A stretch of DNA of 19,875 nt from Synergistaceae bacterium (lineage in GTDB: Bacteria > Synergistota > Synergistia > Synergistales > Aminobacteriaceae), in the NCBI GenBank assembly GCA_031273365.1, contig JAISSA010000190.1:1-19875 (forward strand), written 5' to 3'. A model generated the notes under the pieces. That model was not told where the DNA came from, searched no databases, and saw only the letters and a program-made list of their open reading frames with translations. Made by a program: the position numbers and the translations under genes. This document shows, piece after piece, positions 1 through 6,334 of the stretch (position 1 is its first letter; each line of letters starts with the position of its first letter).

Positions 1-1
1 C

Positions 2-70
2 TGCCTCGACGTGTACGGTCCCTTTATCAGGCACGCCAGGAGGGCGCGGAATGAACGACAGACAGTATAA
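2..70 (+). CDS. 3' end of an upstream ORF (partial, unknown)
   Basis: All three forward frames are open across the first 50 bases. The frame ending in TAA at 68-70 has the strongest coding look, with about 14 of the first 17 third positions G or C, as in the neighbouring genes. It reads ...LDVYGPFIRHARRARNERQTV. It would overlap the following zeta-like gene by 20 bases. Zeta toxins often follow a small antitoxin gene, so this could be an antitoxin tail, but the position is the only evidence and too little is visible to assign a family. An alternative frame ends in TGA at 52-54, giving an ATGA overlap with the next start, but its codon pattern is weaker. Confidence 0.4.
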   Translation, partial: CLDVYGPFIRHARRARNERQTV

Positions 71-974
71 GCTGCTGAACAGCGAACACGCGCTCCTCTG
101 CAAAAGGCTGATCCGTGACCTGCTGGAGCAGTCGACGGAGAGTCTGGAACTCCGCGCCGCCATCATCGGCGGTCAGCCCGGCGCGGGCAGGGGGACACTG
201 CTCCGTATTGCGCTGGAAGGGATGCGGGACAGTCCTGCCGTTATTATGGAAGACAACTACCGGGCGGCACACCCGTTTTTCGAGGACATTCTGAGACTGG
301 ACGAACGGCGCTGCGTTCAAAAAACCGCGTCGGACGTGGGGGGATGGGTGAAACGCCTTCTCACGGCCGCGATAAAAAACCGCCGAAACATCGTCCTCGA
401 GGACGAGATGAGTAATGGAGATCTGCTGATGAACGTCATCGATCGCCTGAAAGATGAAGGATATCGGGTTGACGTGCTGGTGATGGCGGTGGGGAGCGAG
501 GCCAGCAGGCTCGGCATTCTGGAGCGCTGCGAAGGCCAGAGAGAAGACGGCGGTTACGGCCTCTGGACGAACCTGGAGGTGCACAACAGGATATACGCCG
601 GCATTCCCGAGGCGGTGAAAAGGGTCGAAGCGAGGGGCCGCGTCGAGAGTGTCGGGGTTTACAACCGAGCCGGTGAGATTCTCTACAAAAACGTCAGCAG
701 AGACGGTGTTTACACGAAACCGTTCCCGGACGCGTACGCCGCGATCATGAAAGAGCGCGGCAGGTCGCTCTCCCGGGAAGAAGAGACGAGCATAAATGAG
801 GGCTGTAAAGAGCTTCTGACGAAAATGAAGCGACGCGGCGCTTCTTCTGGCGAGATGGCGCACGCGATGAGCGTTCTGGGAAATACCCGCCAGCTTCGCA
901 GGGAACTGGAGGGCATTGGATTCAATCACATTGAAACCGATCGCGATATGGCGCAAAGCCTGTTCGCGTCGTAA
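51..974 (+). CDS. Zeta-toxin-like P-loop kinase
   Basis: This is a 307-residue protein resembling chromosomal zeta toxins, which phosphorylate UDP-N-acetylglucosamine and block cell-wall synthesis. The N-terminal part has a P-loop, GGQPGAGRGT (residues 40-49). Next come EDNYRAAHP (67-75), matching the zeta Asp/HP segment, TASDVGGWV (92-100), NIVLEDEM (113-120), GYRVDVLVMAV (137-147) and a helix ending in HNRIY. These follow in the order usual for the family. The P-loop Lys is Arg (R47), the family's usual E-G-T is E-D-E, and the second substrate Arg before the HN motif is not obvious (GLWT). The residues after about 230 resemble no domain I know. AGGAGGG lies 5-11 bases before the ATG. Family placement is fairly safe; kinase activity is doubtful. 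Confidence 0.75.
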   Translation: MNDRQYKLLNSEHALLCKRLIRDLLEQSTESLELRAAIIGGQPGAGRGTLLRIALEGMRDSPAVIMEDNYRAAHPFFEDILRLDERRCVQKTASDVGGWVKRLLTAAIKNRRNIVLEDEMSNGDLLMNVIDRLKDEGYRVDVLVMAVGSEASRLGILERCEGQREDGGYGLWTNLEVHNRIYAGIPEAVKRVEARGRVESVGVYNRAGEILYKNVSRDGVYTKPFPDAYAAIMKERGRSLSREEETSINEGCKELLTKMKRRGASSGEMAHAMSVLGNTRQLRRELEGIGFNHIETDRDMAQSLFAS

Positions 975-983
975 GTTACCACA

Positions 984-1074
984 AGAGGAGAGAGGGCTCC
1001 ACCTCAATGTACGCCCCGGGGCGGCCTTTCCTGAAAATGGCGTACAGAGAGGCTGGAAGCCCTCTCTCCCCTCT
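984..1074 (+). other. Long imperfect hairpin (inverted repeat) after the zeta-like gene
   Basis: The arms pair as AGAGAGGGCT (989-998) with AGCCCTCTCT (1058-1067), flanked by AGAGG (984-988) with CCTCT (1070-1074) across a 2-nt bulge. Inside, CCA-CCTC pairs with GAGG-(C)-TGG, then there is an AA/GA internal loop, then TGTACGCC (1008-1015) pairs perfectly with GGCGTACA (1039-1046). The apical loop is GC-rich. No T-run follows, so it is not a standard intrinsic terminator. It could be a structured RNA, a 3' stabiliser for the upstream mRNA, or a small palindromic repeat element. Confidence 0.6.
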
Positions 1075-1109
1075 TCCGGACAGATGAGTGACAGGCATTG
1101 AGCGACGAC

Positions 1110-1138
1110 TTGACAAAAGGGATTTTCCGGTTTATAAA
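1110..1138 (+). promoter_or_regulatory. sigma70-type promoter of the pheA leader
   Basis: TTGACA (1110-1115) is separated by 17 bases from TATAAA (1133-1138), close to consensus in both boxes and in spacing. Transcription should start near 1145, about 60 bases before the leader ORF. It fits as the promoter for the leader peptide, attenuator and pheA. Confidence 0.75.
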
Positions 1139-1206
1139 TGCATCATCGAATGACTGAATGCGGTTTTAAAGCGTTGACGATACGAACAACGAAGGGGGCA
1201 CAGGAT

Positions 1207-1323
1207 ATGGAGCTGAATCGGACGATAAATGTCATGTCGGGTTACGCGTATTTTGTGTTTTCCTTTAGCCGCACGGATCTCGGTTTGCGTGAGATTTGTG
1301 CGTGTCGTGTCTCAGACGGTTAG
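1207..1323 (+). CDS. Phe/Tyr-rich leader peptide of pheA
   Basis: This is a 38-codon ORF beginning ATGGAGCTG with AAGGGGG (1191-1197) upstream at suitable spacing. The middle of the peptide is GYAYFVFSFS (residues 12-21): two Tyr codons (1243, 1249) and three Phe codons, all TTT (1252, 1258, 1264), within eight codons. The ORF lies between a strong promoter and an intrinsic terminator that precedes the prephenate dehydratase gene. That is the arrangement of attenuation leader peptides such as enteric PheL. Ribosome stalling at the Phe codons when charged tRNA-Phe is scarce would be the sensing step (inference). An internal ATG at 1234 would also retain the Phe/Tyr run. No other role for the peptide is suggested. 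Confidence 0.75.
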   Translation: MELNRTINVMSGYAYFVFSFSRTDLGLREICACRVSDG

Positions 1324-1369
1324 AAAACGAAACGACGAAGCACAATTCGGCACAAAAAACCGGGGTCCG
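1274..1369 (+). promoter_or_regulatory. Antiterminator pairing of the pheA attenuator
   Basis: CGGATCTCGGTTT (1274-1286), directly after the leader Phe codons, can pair continuously over 13 bp with AAACCGGGGTCCG (1357-1369), using two G-U pairs. The second segment contains the left arm of the terminator, so the two folds exclude each other. A competing small hairpin, ATCTC (1277-1281) with GAGAT (1291-1295), could sequester the first segment when the ribosome has passed. TTTGTGC (1295-1301) can also pair with GCACAAA (1350-1356), which would extend the antiterminator side. Pairings were derived by eye; free energies were not computed. Confidence 0.65.
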
Positions 1370-1392
1370 CAACTGGACCCCGGTTTTTTGTG
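1351..1392 (+). terminator. Intrinsic terminator (attenuator) upstream of pheA
   Basis: A perfect 18-bp inverted repeat has left arm 1351-1368, a GCAACT loop (1369-1374) and right arm 1375-1392. The GC core CCGGGGTCC/GGACCCCGG is followed by TTTTTT. It lies 45 bases before the pheA start and 28 bases after the leader stop, so most transcripts from the 1110-1138 promoter should end here unless the alternative fold forms. The A-run on the left arm makes it potentially bidirectional. Confidence 0.85.
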
Positions 1393-1437
1393 CGCCGGAA
1401 ATTTCGATATTTCGTGTGTTGCACGGAGGAGGATGAC

Positions 1438-2616
1438 ATGAGTAGCGGGACGGCTTCATGTATTGTCGACGAGAGAACCGGGACGGGAGACATGGACGTA
1501 AGGGCGCAGATGAACGTTCTTCGCGGGCGTATCGATGGGATCGACGAGCGGTTGCTTCCTCTTTTCAGGGAAAGGATGGACGTCTCCCTGCAGATGGCCG
1601 AGGTGAAGCTCAGGGAGAACATTCCCATTCAGGACGTCGCCCGTGAGCGGGTTGTGGTGGACCGCGCCGTCTCTCTGGCGGGGGACGGTCTGCGCAAGGA
1701 GGCGACCCTGCTGATGCGCACGCTTTTGTCGCTCTCGCGGGAGCGCCAGCGCCGCCGGATGTTTCAGGGGGGAATGTCGCCCCTGCCTCCGGCGCGCGAA
1801 CCGAGGCGGCAGAATATCACCTGCGCTTTCCGGGGGCTGCCGGGCGAGTGGAGCGAGCAGGCGCTGCTGAAGCTTTTTCTGGACGTTCCCCGCCTGAACG
1901 TCGAGTTTCCCGAGGACGTTTTCCTCGCCGTGAAGGAGAAGCGGGCGGATTACGGCGTCGTGGCGATCGAAAATTCCCGGACGGGCGCGATAGGCGAAAC
2001 GTACGACCTTCTCGGAAAGTACGGCTCTTTCATCGTCGGGCGCACGTGGATCGATATTCGCCACTGCCTGCTCGCGCCCGTCGGGACGACGCTGTCCGAC
2101 GTTCGGGAGGTGTTTTCGCACCCGGAGGGCTTCAGGCAGTGCAGCCGCTTTCTGAACGGGCGGGGCTGGGACCTGACGGCCTGCCGCAACACGGCCTTCG
2201 CCGCCGAGGCCGTCGCGAAGGCGAACGACGGCAGAACGGCGGCGATCGGATCGAGACGGGCGGCCGAGGTGAACGGCCTCGCGATTCTCGCGCCGGACGT
2301 CATGGATTCCGCGGACAACCGCACGTCGTTCGTGGTGATTGCGTCCGGGCCGGAGTACGACGAAAAGAGCGATCTGATCTCCGTGACGTTTTCCACGGCG
2401 CATCGCTCCGGGGCGCTGTGCGAGACGCTGATGCCGTTCATGGCGCAGGGGATCAACCTGCTGCGAATAGAGTCGCGCCCCGCCACGCCGGACAGGTACC
2501 GCTTCTTTGCGGAGCTGGCGGGCAACATCCTGGACGCGAACACCCTCGCCACGCTGGAGCAGGCCGCGAGCTCCTGCGAGTATTTCGAGGTCATCGGCTG
2601 CTACAGCAACACGTGA
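1438..2616 (+). CDS. pheA: Bifunctional chorismate mutase / prephenate dehydratase (P-protein)
   Basis: This 392-residue enzyme converts chorismate to prephenate and then phenylpyruvate, the committed steps to phenylalanine. The start is chosen from GGAGGAGG (1426-1433) before ATG 1438. Residues ~22-105 form an AroQ-type mutase domain; R29, R46, K57, D66 and E70 line up with the E. coli active-site pattern. Residues ~128-302 are prephenate dehydratase: FRGLPGEWSEQA, VVAIENSRTGAIGETYDLL, SHPEGFRQC, NTAFAAEAVA and a final NRTSF. The usual catalytic TRF motif reads TSF (296-298). Residues ~313-388 are an ACT domain with SGAL and ESRP, the Phe-binding motifs for feedback inhibition. So control appears to be double: allosteric by the ACT domain and transcriptional by the attenuator upstream. 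No clear terminator follows. Confidence 0.93.
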   Translation: MSSGTASCIVDERTGTGDMDVRAQMNVLRGRIDGIDERLLPLFRERMDVSLQMAEVKLRENIPIQDVARERVVVDRAVSLAGDGLRKEATLLMRTLLSLSRERQRRRMFQGGMSPLPPAREPRRQNITCAFRGLPGEWSEQALLKLFLDVPRLNVEFPEDVFLAVKEKRADYGVVAIENSRTGAIGETYDLLGKYGSFIVGRTWIDIRHCLLAPVGTTLSDVREVFSHPEGFRQCSRFLNGRGWDLTACRNTAFAAEAVAKANDGRTAAIGSRRAAEVNGLAILAPDVMDSADNRTSFVVIASGPEYDEKSDLISVTFSTAHRSGALCETLMPFMAQGINLLRIESRPATPDRYRFFAELAGNILDANTLATLEQAASSCEYFEVIGCYSNT

Positions 2617-2636
2617 GAAAACGTTAAAAATCATGG

Positions 2637-2654
2637 CTGTACAGCGCTGTACAG
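2637..2654. promoter_or_regulatory. 18-bp perfect palindrome downstream of pheA
   Basis: CTGTACAGCGCTGTACAG is a perfect palindrome built from two copies of the self-complementary CTGTACAG (second copy at 2647-2654). It starts 20 bases after the pheA stop and about 90 bases before the tct promoter. It may be an operator for a dimeric or tetrameric regulator. As RNA it would form a 9-bp stem with essentially no loop, so a DNA site is more likely. No regulator is assigned. Confidence 0.45.
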
Positions 2655-2742
2655 TCTGCCGGGCTCGCCGCGAGGACGCTGCAAAGCGGGGAGGGGGCGT
2701 CGCCGCCTGGATTTTGGGGCCCTGATTTGGGCCACCTGGGGC

Positions 2743-2771
2743 TTGACAAAAACGGAAGCTCGTAGTAGAAA
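2743..2771 (+). promoter_or_regulatory. sigma70-type promoter of the tct operon
   Basis: TTGACA (2743-2748) is 17 bases from TAGAAA (2766-2771). The -35 box is perfect and the -10 box is moderate. It is the best promoter in the 335-base gap between pheA and the first downstream ORF, and an AT-rich leader with a palindrome follows. Confidence 0.6.
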
Positions 2772-2809
2772 CCCATTAGACAGGTTTATTTTTTACATTT
2801 TATTTTCAA

Positions 2810-2826
2810 ATTCCATTAAATGGAAT
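2810..2826. promoter_or_regulatory. Palindromic operator candidate in the tct leader
   Basis: ATTCCATT-A-AATGGAAT is a perfect 8+1+8 inverted repeat. It sits about 40 bases downstream of the tct -10 box, where a bound repressor would block elongation, and resembles the TTCCA/TGGAA half-sites known for some IclR-type regulators. An IclR-family gene lies at the other end of the operon. The link between them is inference. Confidence 0.45.
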
Positions 2827-2951
2827 CAAGACAGTGAGGCGGCGAAATGAGGCCCGCACGCCCGCTGCTGTCTCGTTTGCGGAGGGCGGGCCGGAGCTCC
2901 GTGGCTCCGGTTTAAGCTGGCGACATTACAGGCCCGACAGGAGGAAACATT

Positions 2952-3206
2952 ATGCGGAACACGCGAACCAGCAAGACCTCGGACTTCGGCTTCGGCTGCT
3001 CCGCCGGCTTCAATATCCCCGAGGACCGGAAATTCATTATGGCCGAGGGAACCGGCATCAAATACGTCTCCGTGCGTCACGAGGCCATCGCCGCGTTTGC
3101 CGCGGACGGCTACGCGCGCGTCACTTGTCCCCGGACACGCAAAGTCCCACAAAGCGTGAGAAGAAACAATGGAAGAGAAATAGAAGAAGGATGGAAGAAA
3201 ATATGA
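2952..3206 (+). pseudogene. N-terminal remnant of a thiamine-diphosphate-dependent enzyme
   Basis: This 84-codon ORF has a good ribosome site (AGGAGG, 2939-2944). Residues ~10-60 match the start of acetolactate synthase-type ThDP enzymes, notably KYVSVRHEAIAAFAADGYAR, which carries the conserved Glu (within RHE) that activates the cofactor. After VTCP the family similarity ends and the tail is charged and unrelated. These enzymes usually have about 550 residues, so roughly 90% is missing, as expected for an internal deletion. The stop TGA (3204-3206) overlaps the tctB ATG (3203) as ATGA, so the stub may still be translated and feed ribosomes to tctB. The original substrate cannot be told. Confidence 0.65.
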
Positions 3207-3694
3207 GGACAGAGTCTGCCCCGCAGGATCTTTCCGTCTACGTCCCGGAAAAAGTCCGCAGGCCCGGCGAGATTGGGTTCGCCGTTCTGGGCACGCTCAT
3301 CGGCGTTCTGGGATACTATTTCGCCATGGGAATGACGAGCGACAGCTACTCGGCGCCCTCGGTGTTTCCGAAGATCGCTTCGGCGGTCATTACAGCGTGC
3401 GGCGCGGCGTCCCTCGCGAAGGCAATCAAAAGAGCGAAGCCACCGGCGAACTCCGGGACGCTTTTTCAGTTTCTCCTGCCCGGAGATGTTCTTTTCATGC
3501 TGGCGATGCTCGTCGTCTACTGCCTTGCCCTGCCGAAACTGCACTTTATCCTGTCTTCCTACGCGTTCATGGTGGTCGGCATGGTCTGGCTGCACAGGGG
3601 CAAAAAAATTCTTCAGTCACTGATCATCTCCGCCGGAACTCTGGCGGTCCTCGTCGCCGTGTTCCGCTACGTGTTCCTCGTCATCCTCCCCTGA
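3203..3694 (+). CDS. tctB: Tripartite tricarboxylate transporter small membrane subunit TctB
   Basis: This 163-residue membrane protein has about four hydrophobic segments (GFAVLGTLIGVLGYYFAMG near the start, then an Ala/Val helix, a VLFMLAMLVVYCLAL helix and C-terminal helices). That is the usual size and pattern of TctB, the poorly conserved small subunit of TTT carboxylate importers. PSVFPKI after the first helix is typical of the family. ATG 3203 is preferred because it overlaps the upstream stop (ATGA) and has GGAAG five bases upstream; ATG 3191 is in frame but has a worse ribosome site. tctA follows after 24 bases. Identification rests on both sequence and operon position. Confidence 0.85.
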   Translation: MRTESAPQDLSVYVPEKVRRPGEIGFAVLGTLIGVLGYYFAMGMTSDSYSAPSVFPKIASAVITACGAASLAKAIKRAKPPANSGTLFQFLLPGDVLFMLAMLVVYCLALPKLHFILSSYAFMVVGMVWLHRGKKILQSLIISAGTLAVLVAVFRYVFLVILP

Positions 3695-3718
3695 TTTCAA
3701 TACAAGGAGGTGGTAATC

Positions 3719-5212
3719 ATGACGCAAAATCTCCAGTATTTCCTGATCCCCTTTATGGACTGGCGCATCATGCTCCTTTTGTGGGGGGGCGTCTTCGCCG
3801 GCATATGGGTGGGGGCGATTCCCGGCCTTTCGGGGACGATGGCCGTTTCGCTTCTGATATCGTTCACCTTTTCCTGGGAGATCAACGACGCGCTCGCCGT
3901 GATGTGCGGCACTTTCGTCGGGGCCGTTTACGGCGGAGCCATCACGGCGATCCTGCTGAACATTCCGGGCGCTCCGGCGGCCATCGCGACGGGAATGGAG
4001 GGTTACCCGCTGGCGCAGAAGGGCGAGGCGGGAAAGGCCATCGGCCTTTGCACCACCGTATCCCTGTTCGCGGGGTTTGTCGGAGTGGCGGCCCTCGCCG
4101 CCGCGGCCCCGATCATTGCCCGCTTCGCCCTCAAATTCTCGCCCAGAGATTTCTTCCTGCTCGCCGTGATGGGCATTCTCCTGATTGGAAGCATCGGCGG
4201 CGGCGACCCGATCAAGGGCATCATGTCCGGCACGGTCGGGATTCTTATCAGCATGATCGGAATGGACCCCTCGACCGGTGAGCTTCGCTACACGTTCGGC
4301 AGCCTCAATTTGATGGCGGGCATCAGCTTCGTAACGGCGATGATCGGCCTTTTCGGCGTCTCAGAGGCGCTGACGCAGTTCCGGACGTCCGGGGCCAAAA
4401 GCCCGAAACAAAATCTTACAAAGGTCATTCCGGACTGGCCCACGTTTAAAAAATATCTTCCGCTCGCCGTCAGGTCGTCGCTTCTGGGGGTTTTCATCGG
4501 CGCTCTGCCGGGGACGGGCGGCGACGTGGCGGCCCTTCTGGCCTACGACCAGGCGAAGCGCACGACGAGAAACCCGGAGACGCCCTTTGGTCACGGGGCA
4601 TATGAGGGCCTCGTGGCGCCCGAGACCGCCAACAAGGGAGCTATCGGGGGCGCGTTCATCCCCATGCTGACCCTGGGGATTCCGGGGGACGCGATCACGG
4701 CGATCATCATCGGGGCGCTTTTCATCCACGGGCTCAGGCCCGGCCCGATGCTCATGATCGAGACGCCGCATCTTTTCTGGATGATCGTCTCCATGCTCAT
4801 CATAGCGAACGTCGCGCTTTTCGTCCTCGGGCTTCTCAGCGTGCGCCCCTTCGCGAAGATCATAGAGATTCCAAAGAGCATCATCATGCCCATCATCATT
4901 ATCCTCTCCGTCATCGGGACCTACGCGATCCAGAACAGCGTCGTCGACGTCTTTTATATGACGGGGTTCGGCGTCCTCGGCTATTTCATGCGGCTCTACG
5001 GGTACGCGACGGGTCCGATGGTTTTGGGGCTGATCCTCGGGCCGATGCTCGACTCGAACTACCGCCGAACCATGCAGATAGCGGAGGACCGGCTTTTTCC
5101 GTTTGTCAGCGGTTTTTTCACCAGCCCCCTGAGTTTTTTTCTGACGGCTTCCATTGTTTTTATGCTCTTCTCCCAGACGAAACTCTACAGAAAATGGCGC
5201 GGCATCGAGTGA
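3719..5212 (+). CDS. tctA: Tripartite tricarboxylate transporter large permease TctA
   Basis: This 497-residue polytopic membrane protein is the large permease of a TTT system, which uses an ion gradient to import the carboxylate delivered by TctC. Signature blocks are present: GLSGTMAVSLLISFTF, the YGGAITAILLNIPGAP loop followed by ATGMEGYPLAQKGEAGKAIG, and in the second half GALPGTGGDVAALLAYDQAK and APETANKGAIGGAFIPMLTL. The two PG-rich halves reflect the family's internal duplication. Length is typical (about 500). AAGGAGG (3704-3710) sits eight bases before ATG 3719. The substrate cannot be inferred; TTT systems take citrate, other di- and tricarboxylates and aromatic acids. Confidence 0.95.
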   Translation: MTQNLQYFLIPFMDWRIMLLLWGGVFAGIWVGAIPGLSGTMAVSLLISFTFSWEINDALAVMCGTFVGAVYGGAITAILLNIPGAPAAIATGMEGYPLAQKGEAGKAIGLCTTVSLFAGFVGVAALAAAAPIIARFALKFSPRDFFLLAVMGILLIGSIGGGDPIKGIMSGTVGILISMIGMDPSTGELRYTFGSLNLMAGISFVTAMIGLFGVSEALTQFRTSGAKSPKQNLTKVIPDWPTFKKYLPLAVRSSLLGVFIGALPGTGGDVAALLAYDQAKRTTRNPETPFGHGAYEGLVAPETANKGAIGGAFIPMLTLGIPGDAITAIIIGALFIHGLRPGPMLMIETPHLFWMIVSMLIIANVALFVLGLLSVRPFAKIIEIPKSIIMPIIIILSVIGTYAIQNSVVDVFYMTGFGVLGYFMRLYGYATGPMVLGLILGPMLDSNYRRTMQIAEDRLFPFVSGFFTSPLSFFLTASIVFMLFSQTKLYRKWRGIE

Positions 5213-5224
5213 CGGTAAGCATTG

Positions 5225-5237
5225 GGGGCATAGCCCC
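5225..5237 (+). other. Small intercistronic hairpin between tctA and tctC
   Basis: GGGGC-ATA-GCCCC forms a compact 5-bp stem in the 67-base tctA-tctC gap. No T-run follows, so it should not terminate. Such hairpins can protect the mRNA of the abundant binding protein; that is inference. Confidence 0.35.
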
Positions 5238-5279
5238 GGCGTTTCCATCGAGGATCCATATATTAAGGAGGACTGTGCA

Positions 5280-6281
5280 ATGAAACGAGTGGTCGTGTGT
5301 CTGGCGGTTGTGTCGTTACTGGCGGCGGGTGCGGCGAGCGCCGCGTATCCCGAAAAGTCTCCGCAGGGGTACGTCATGTGGGGAGCGGGCGGGGCTCTGG
5401 ATAACGTGTCGAGGGCGGCCACGCCTCTGGCGTCGCAGCACCTCGGAAGGACCATTGTCCTGCAGAACAGGACCGGCGCGACGGGAGCCATTGCGACGAC
5501 GACGGTCGCCAACCTTCCGGCGGACGGGTATTCGATTCTCTTTGGAGCGGAGAACCCCAACCTCTACAAGGTCACCGGAATTTCGCAGATCGACTACGAC
5601 CAGTTCGATCCGGTCATCATTCTGATGGCCAACGTCGGGGTGGTTGTGGCGCCCAAAGATTCCCCCTGTCAGACCTACCAGGACCTCATCCAGGCCGCGG
5701 AGGGCGGAAAATCCATAAAGATGGGCTCGACCGGTCCGGGGGGACTTCCCTACGTCGCGACGAACATGATTCAGAAAATTCACGGAGTCGCCTTCAATCT
5801 GGTGCAGTTCGACGGAGAGGGGCCCGCGCTGACGGCCCTCATGGGCGGGCATATCGACGCCGTCGCCGTCGGGCTTCTGGCCGCCGCGAACTACATCAAC
5901 GGCGGCTCGGTGAAGGGACTTGCCGTGATCTCGCCGGAGAGGATCGGCGGAATCGGGGACGTTCCCTCGGTGAAGGAGATTTACCCGGGTAAATACGACC
6001 AGTACCTTCCCTGGGGGGCCTTTTTTGGCGTATTCCTGAAAAAGGGGAGCCCGAAAGAGGCCCACGACGCGCTTCAGGACGCTTACCTGAAGGCCTGCAA
6101 CGACCCGAAGTTCACGGAGTTCGCCGACACCATGGGCGGCGTGAAGCTGGGCCTTGTCGGGGACGCGGCGCGCGCGTACATCGAGCAGAACAAAGCCGTC
6201 AGCGCGTGGCTCCTGTATGATTCCGGCGGCGCAAAATTTTCTCCGGAGGAGTTCAACATTCCCCGTCCGACCGTAAAGTAG
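5280..6281 (+). CDS. tctC: Tripartite tricarboxylate transporter substrate-binding protein TctC
   Basis: This 333-residue periplasmic binding protein of the Bug/TctC family captures a carboxylate for TctAB. It starts at ATG 5280 after AAGGAGG (5268-5274). MKRVVVCLAVVSLLAAGAASA is followed by AYPEK, a standard signal peptide with cleavage probably after A21. Family blocks include GAGGALDNVSRAATPLASQ (usual PGGxxDxxAR), NRTGATGAIATTTVANLPADGYSILF, GSTGPGGLPYVATNM and FDGEGPALTALMGGHIDAV. The length is typical. It is the last intact gene of the tctBAC set, and a GC-rich hairpin follows 20 bases after the stop. Confidence 0.93.
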   Translation: MKRVVVCLAVVSLLAAGAASAAYPEKSPQGYVMWGAGGALDNVSRAATPLASQHLGRTIVLQNRTGATGAIATTTVANLPADGYSILFGAENPNLYKVTGISQIDYDQFDPVIILMANVGVVVAPKDSPCQTYQDLIQAAEGGKSIKMGSTGPGGLPYVATNMIQKIHGVAFNLVQFDGEGPALTALMGGHIDAVAVGLLAAANYINGGSVKGLAVISPERIGGIGDVPSVKEIYPGKYDQYLPWGAFFGVFLKKGSPKEAHDALQDAYLKACNDPKFTEFADTMGGVKLGLVGDAARAYIEQNKAVSAWLLYDSGGAKFSPEEFNIPRPTVK

Positions 6282-6300
6282 CGCGCTGCAGATACGGGTC

Positions 6301-6334
6301 AAACGCCCCCCGGCTGGAGACCCGGGCGGCGTTT
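6301..6334 (+). terminator. Terminator-like hairpin after tctC
   Basis: AAACGCC (6301-6307) pairs with GGCGTTT (6328-6334), and after one C-C mismatch CCCGG (6309-6313) pairs with CCGGG (6322-6326) around a CTGGAGAC loop. Only three T residues follow the GC part, so intrinsic termination is possible but not strong. Confidence 0.45.

Noticed and set aside
27..1007. Long minus-strand open frame opposite the zeta-like gene
   Set aside because: It is a GC-rich shadow frame; the plus strand carries the P-loop and zeta motifs and a ribosome site, and the antisense translation shows no domain.
1138..1206. Extension of the leader ORF to the ATG at 1138
   Set aside because: That ATG overlaps the -10 box and lies before the expected transcription start, so the start at 1207 with AAGGGGG is preferred.
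1456..2634. Minus-strand open frame of 392 codons opposite pheA
   Set aside because: It covers exactly the pheA gene, has no ribosome site or recognisable motif, and arises from high GC at third positions.
2834..3202. Open frame upstream of and in frame with tctB as an N-terminal extension
   Set aside because: The translation is Arg-rich with no homology and overlaps the ThDP-like frame; TctB proteins start near the first helix.
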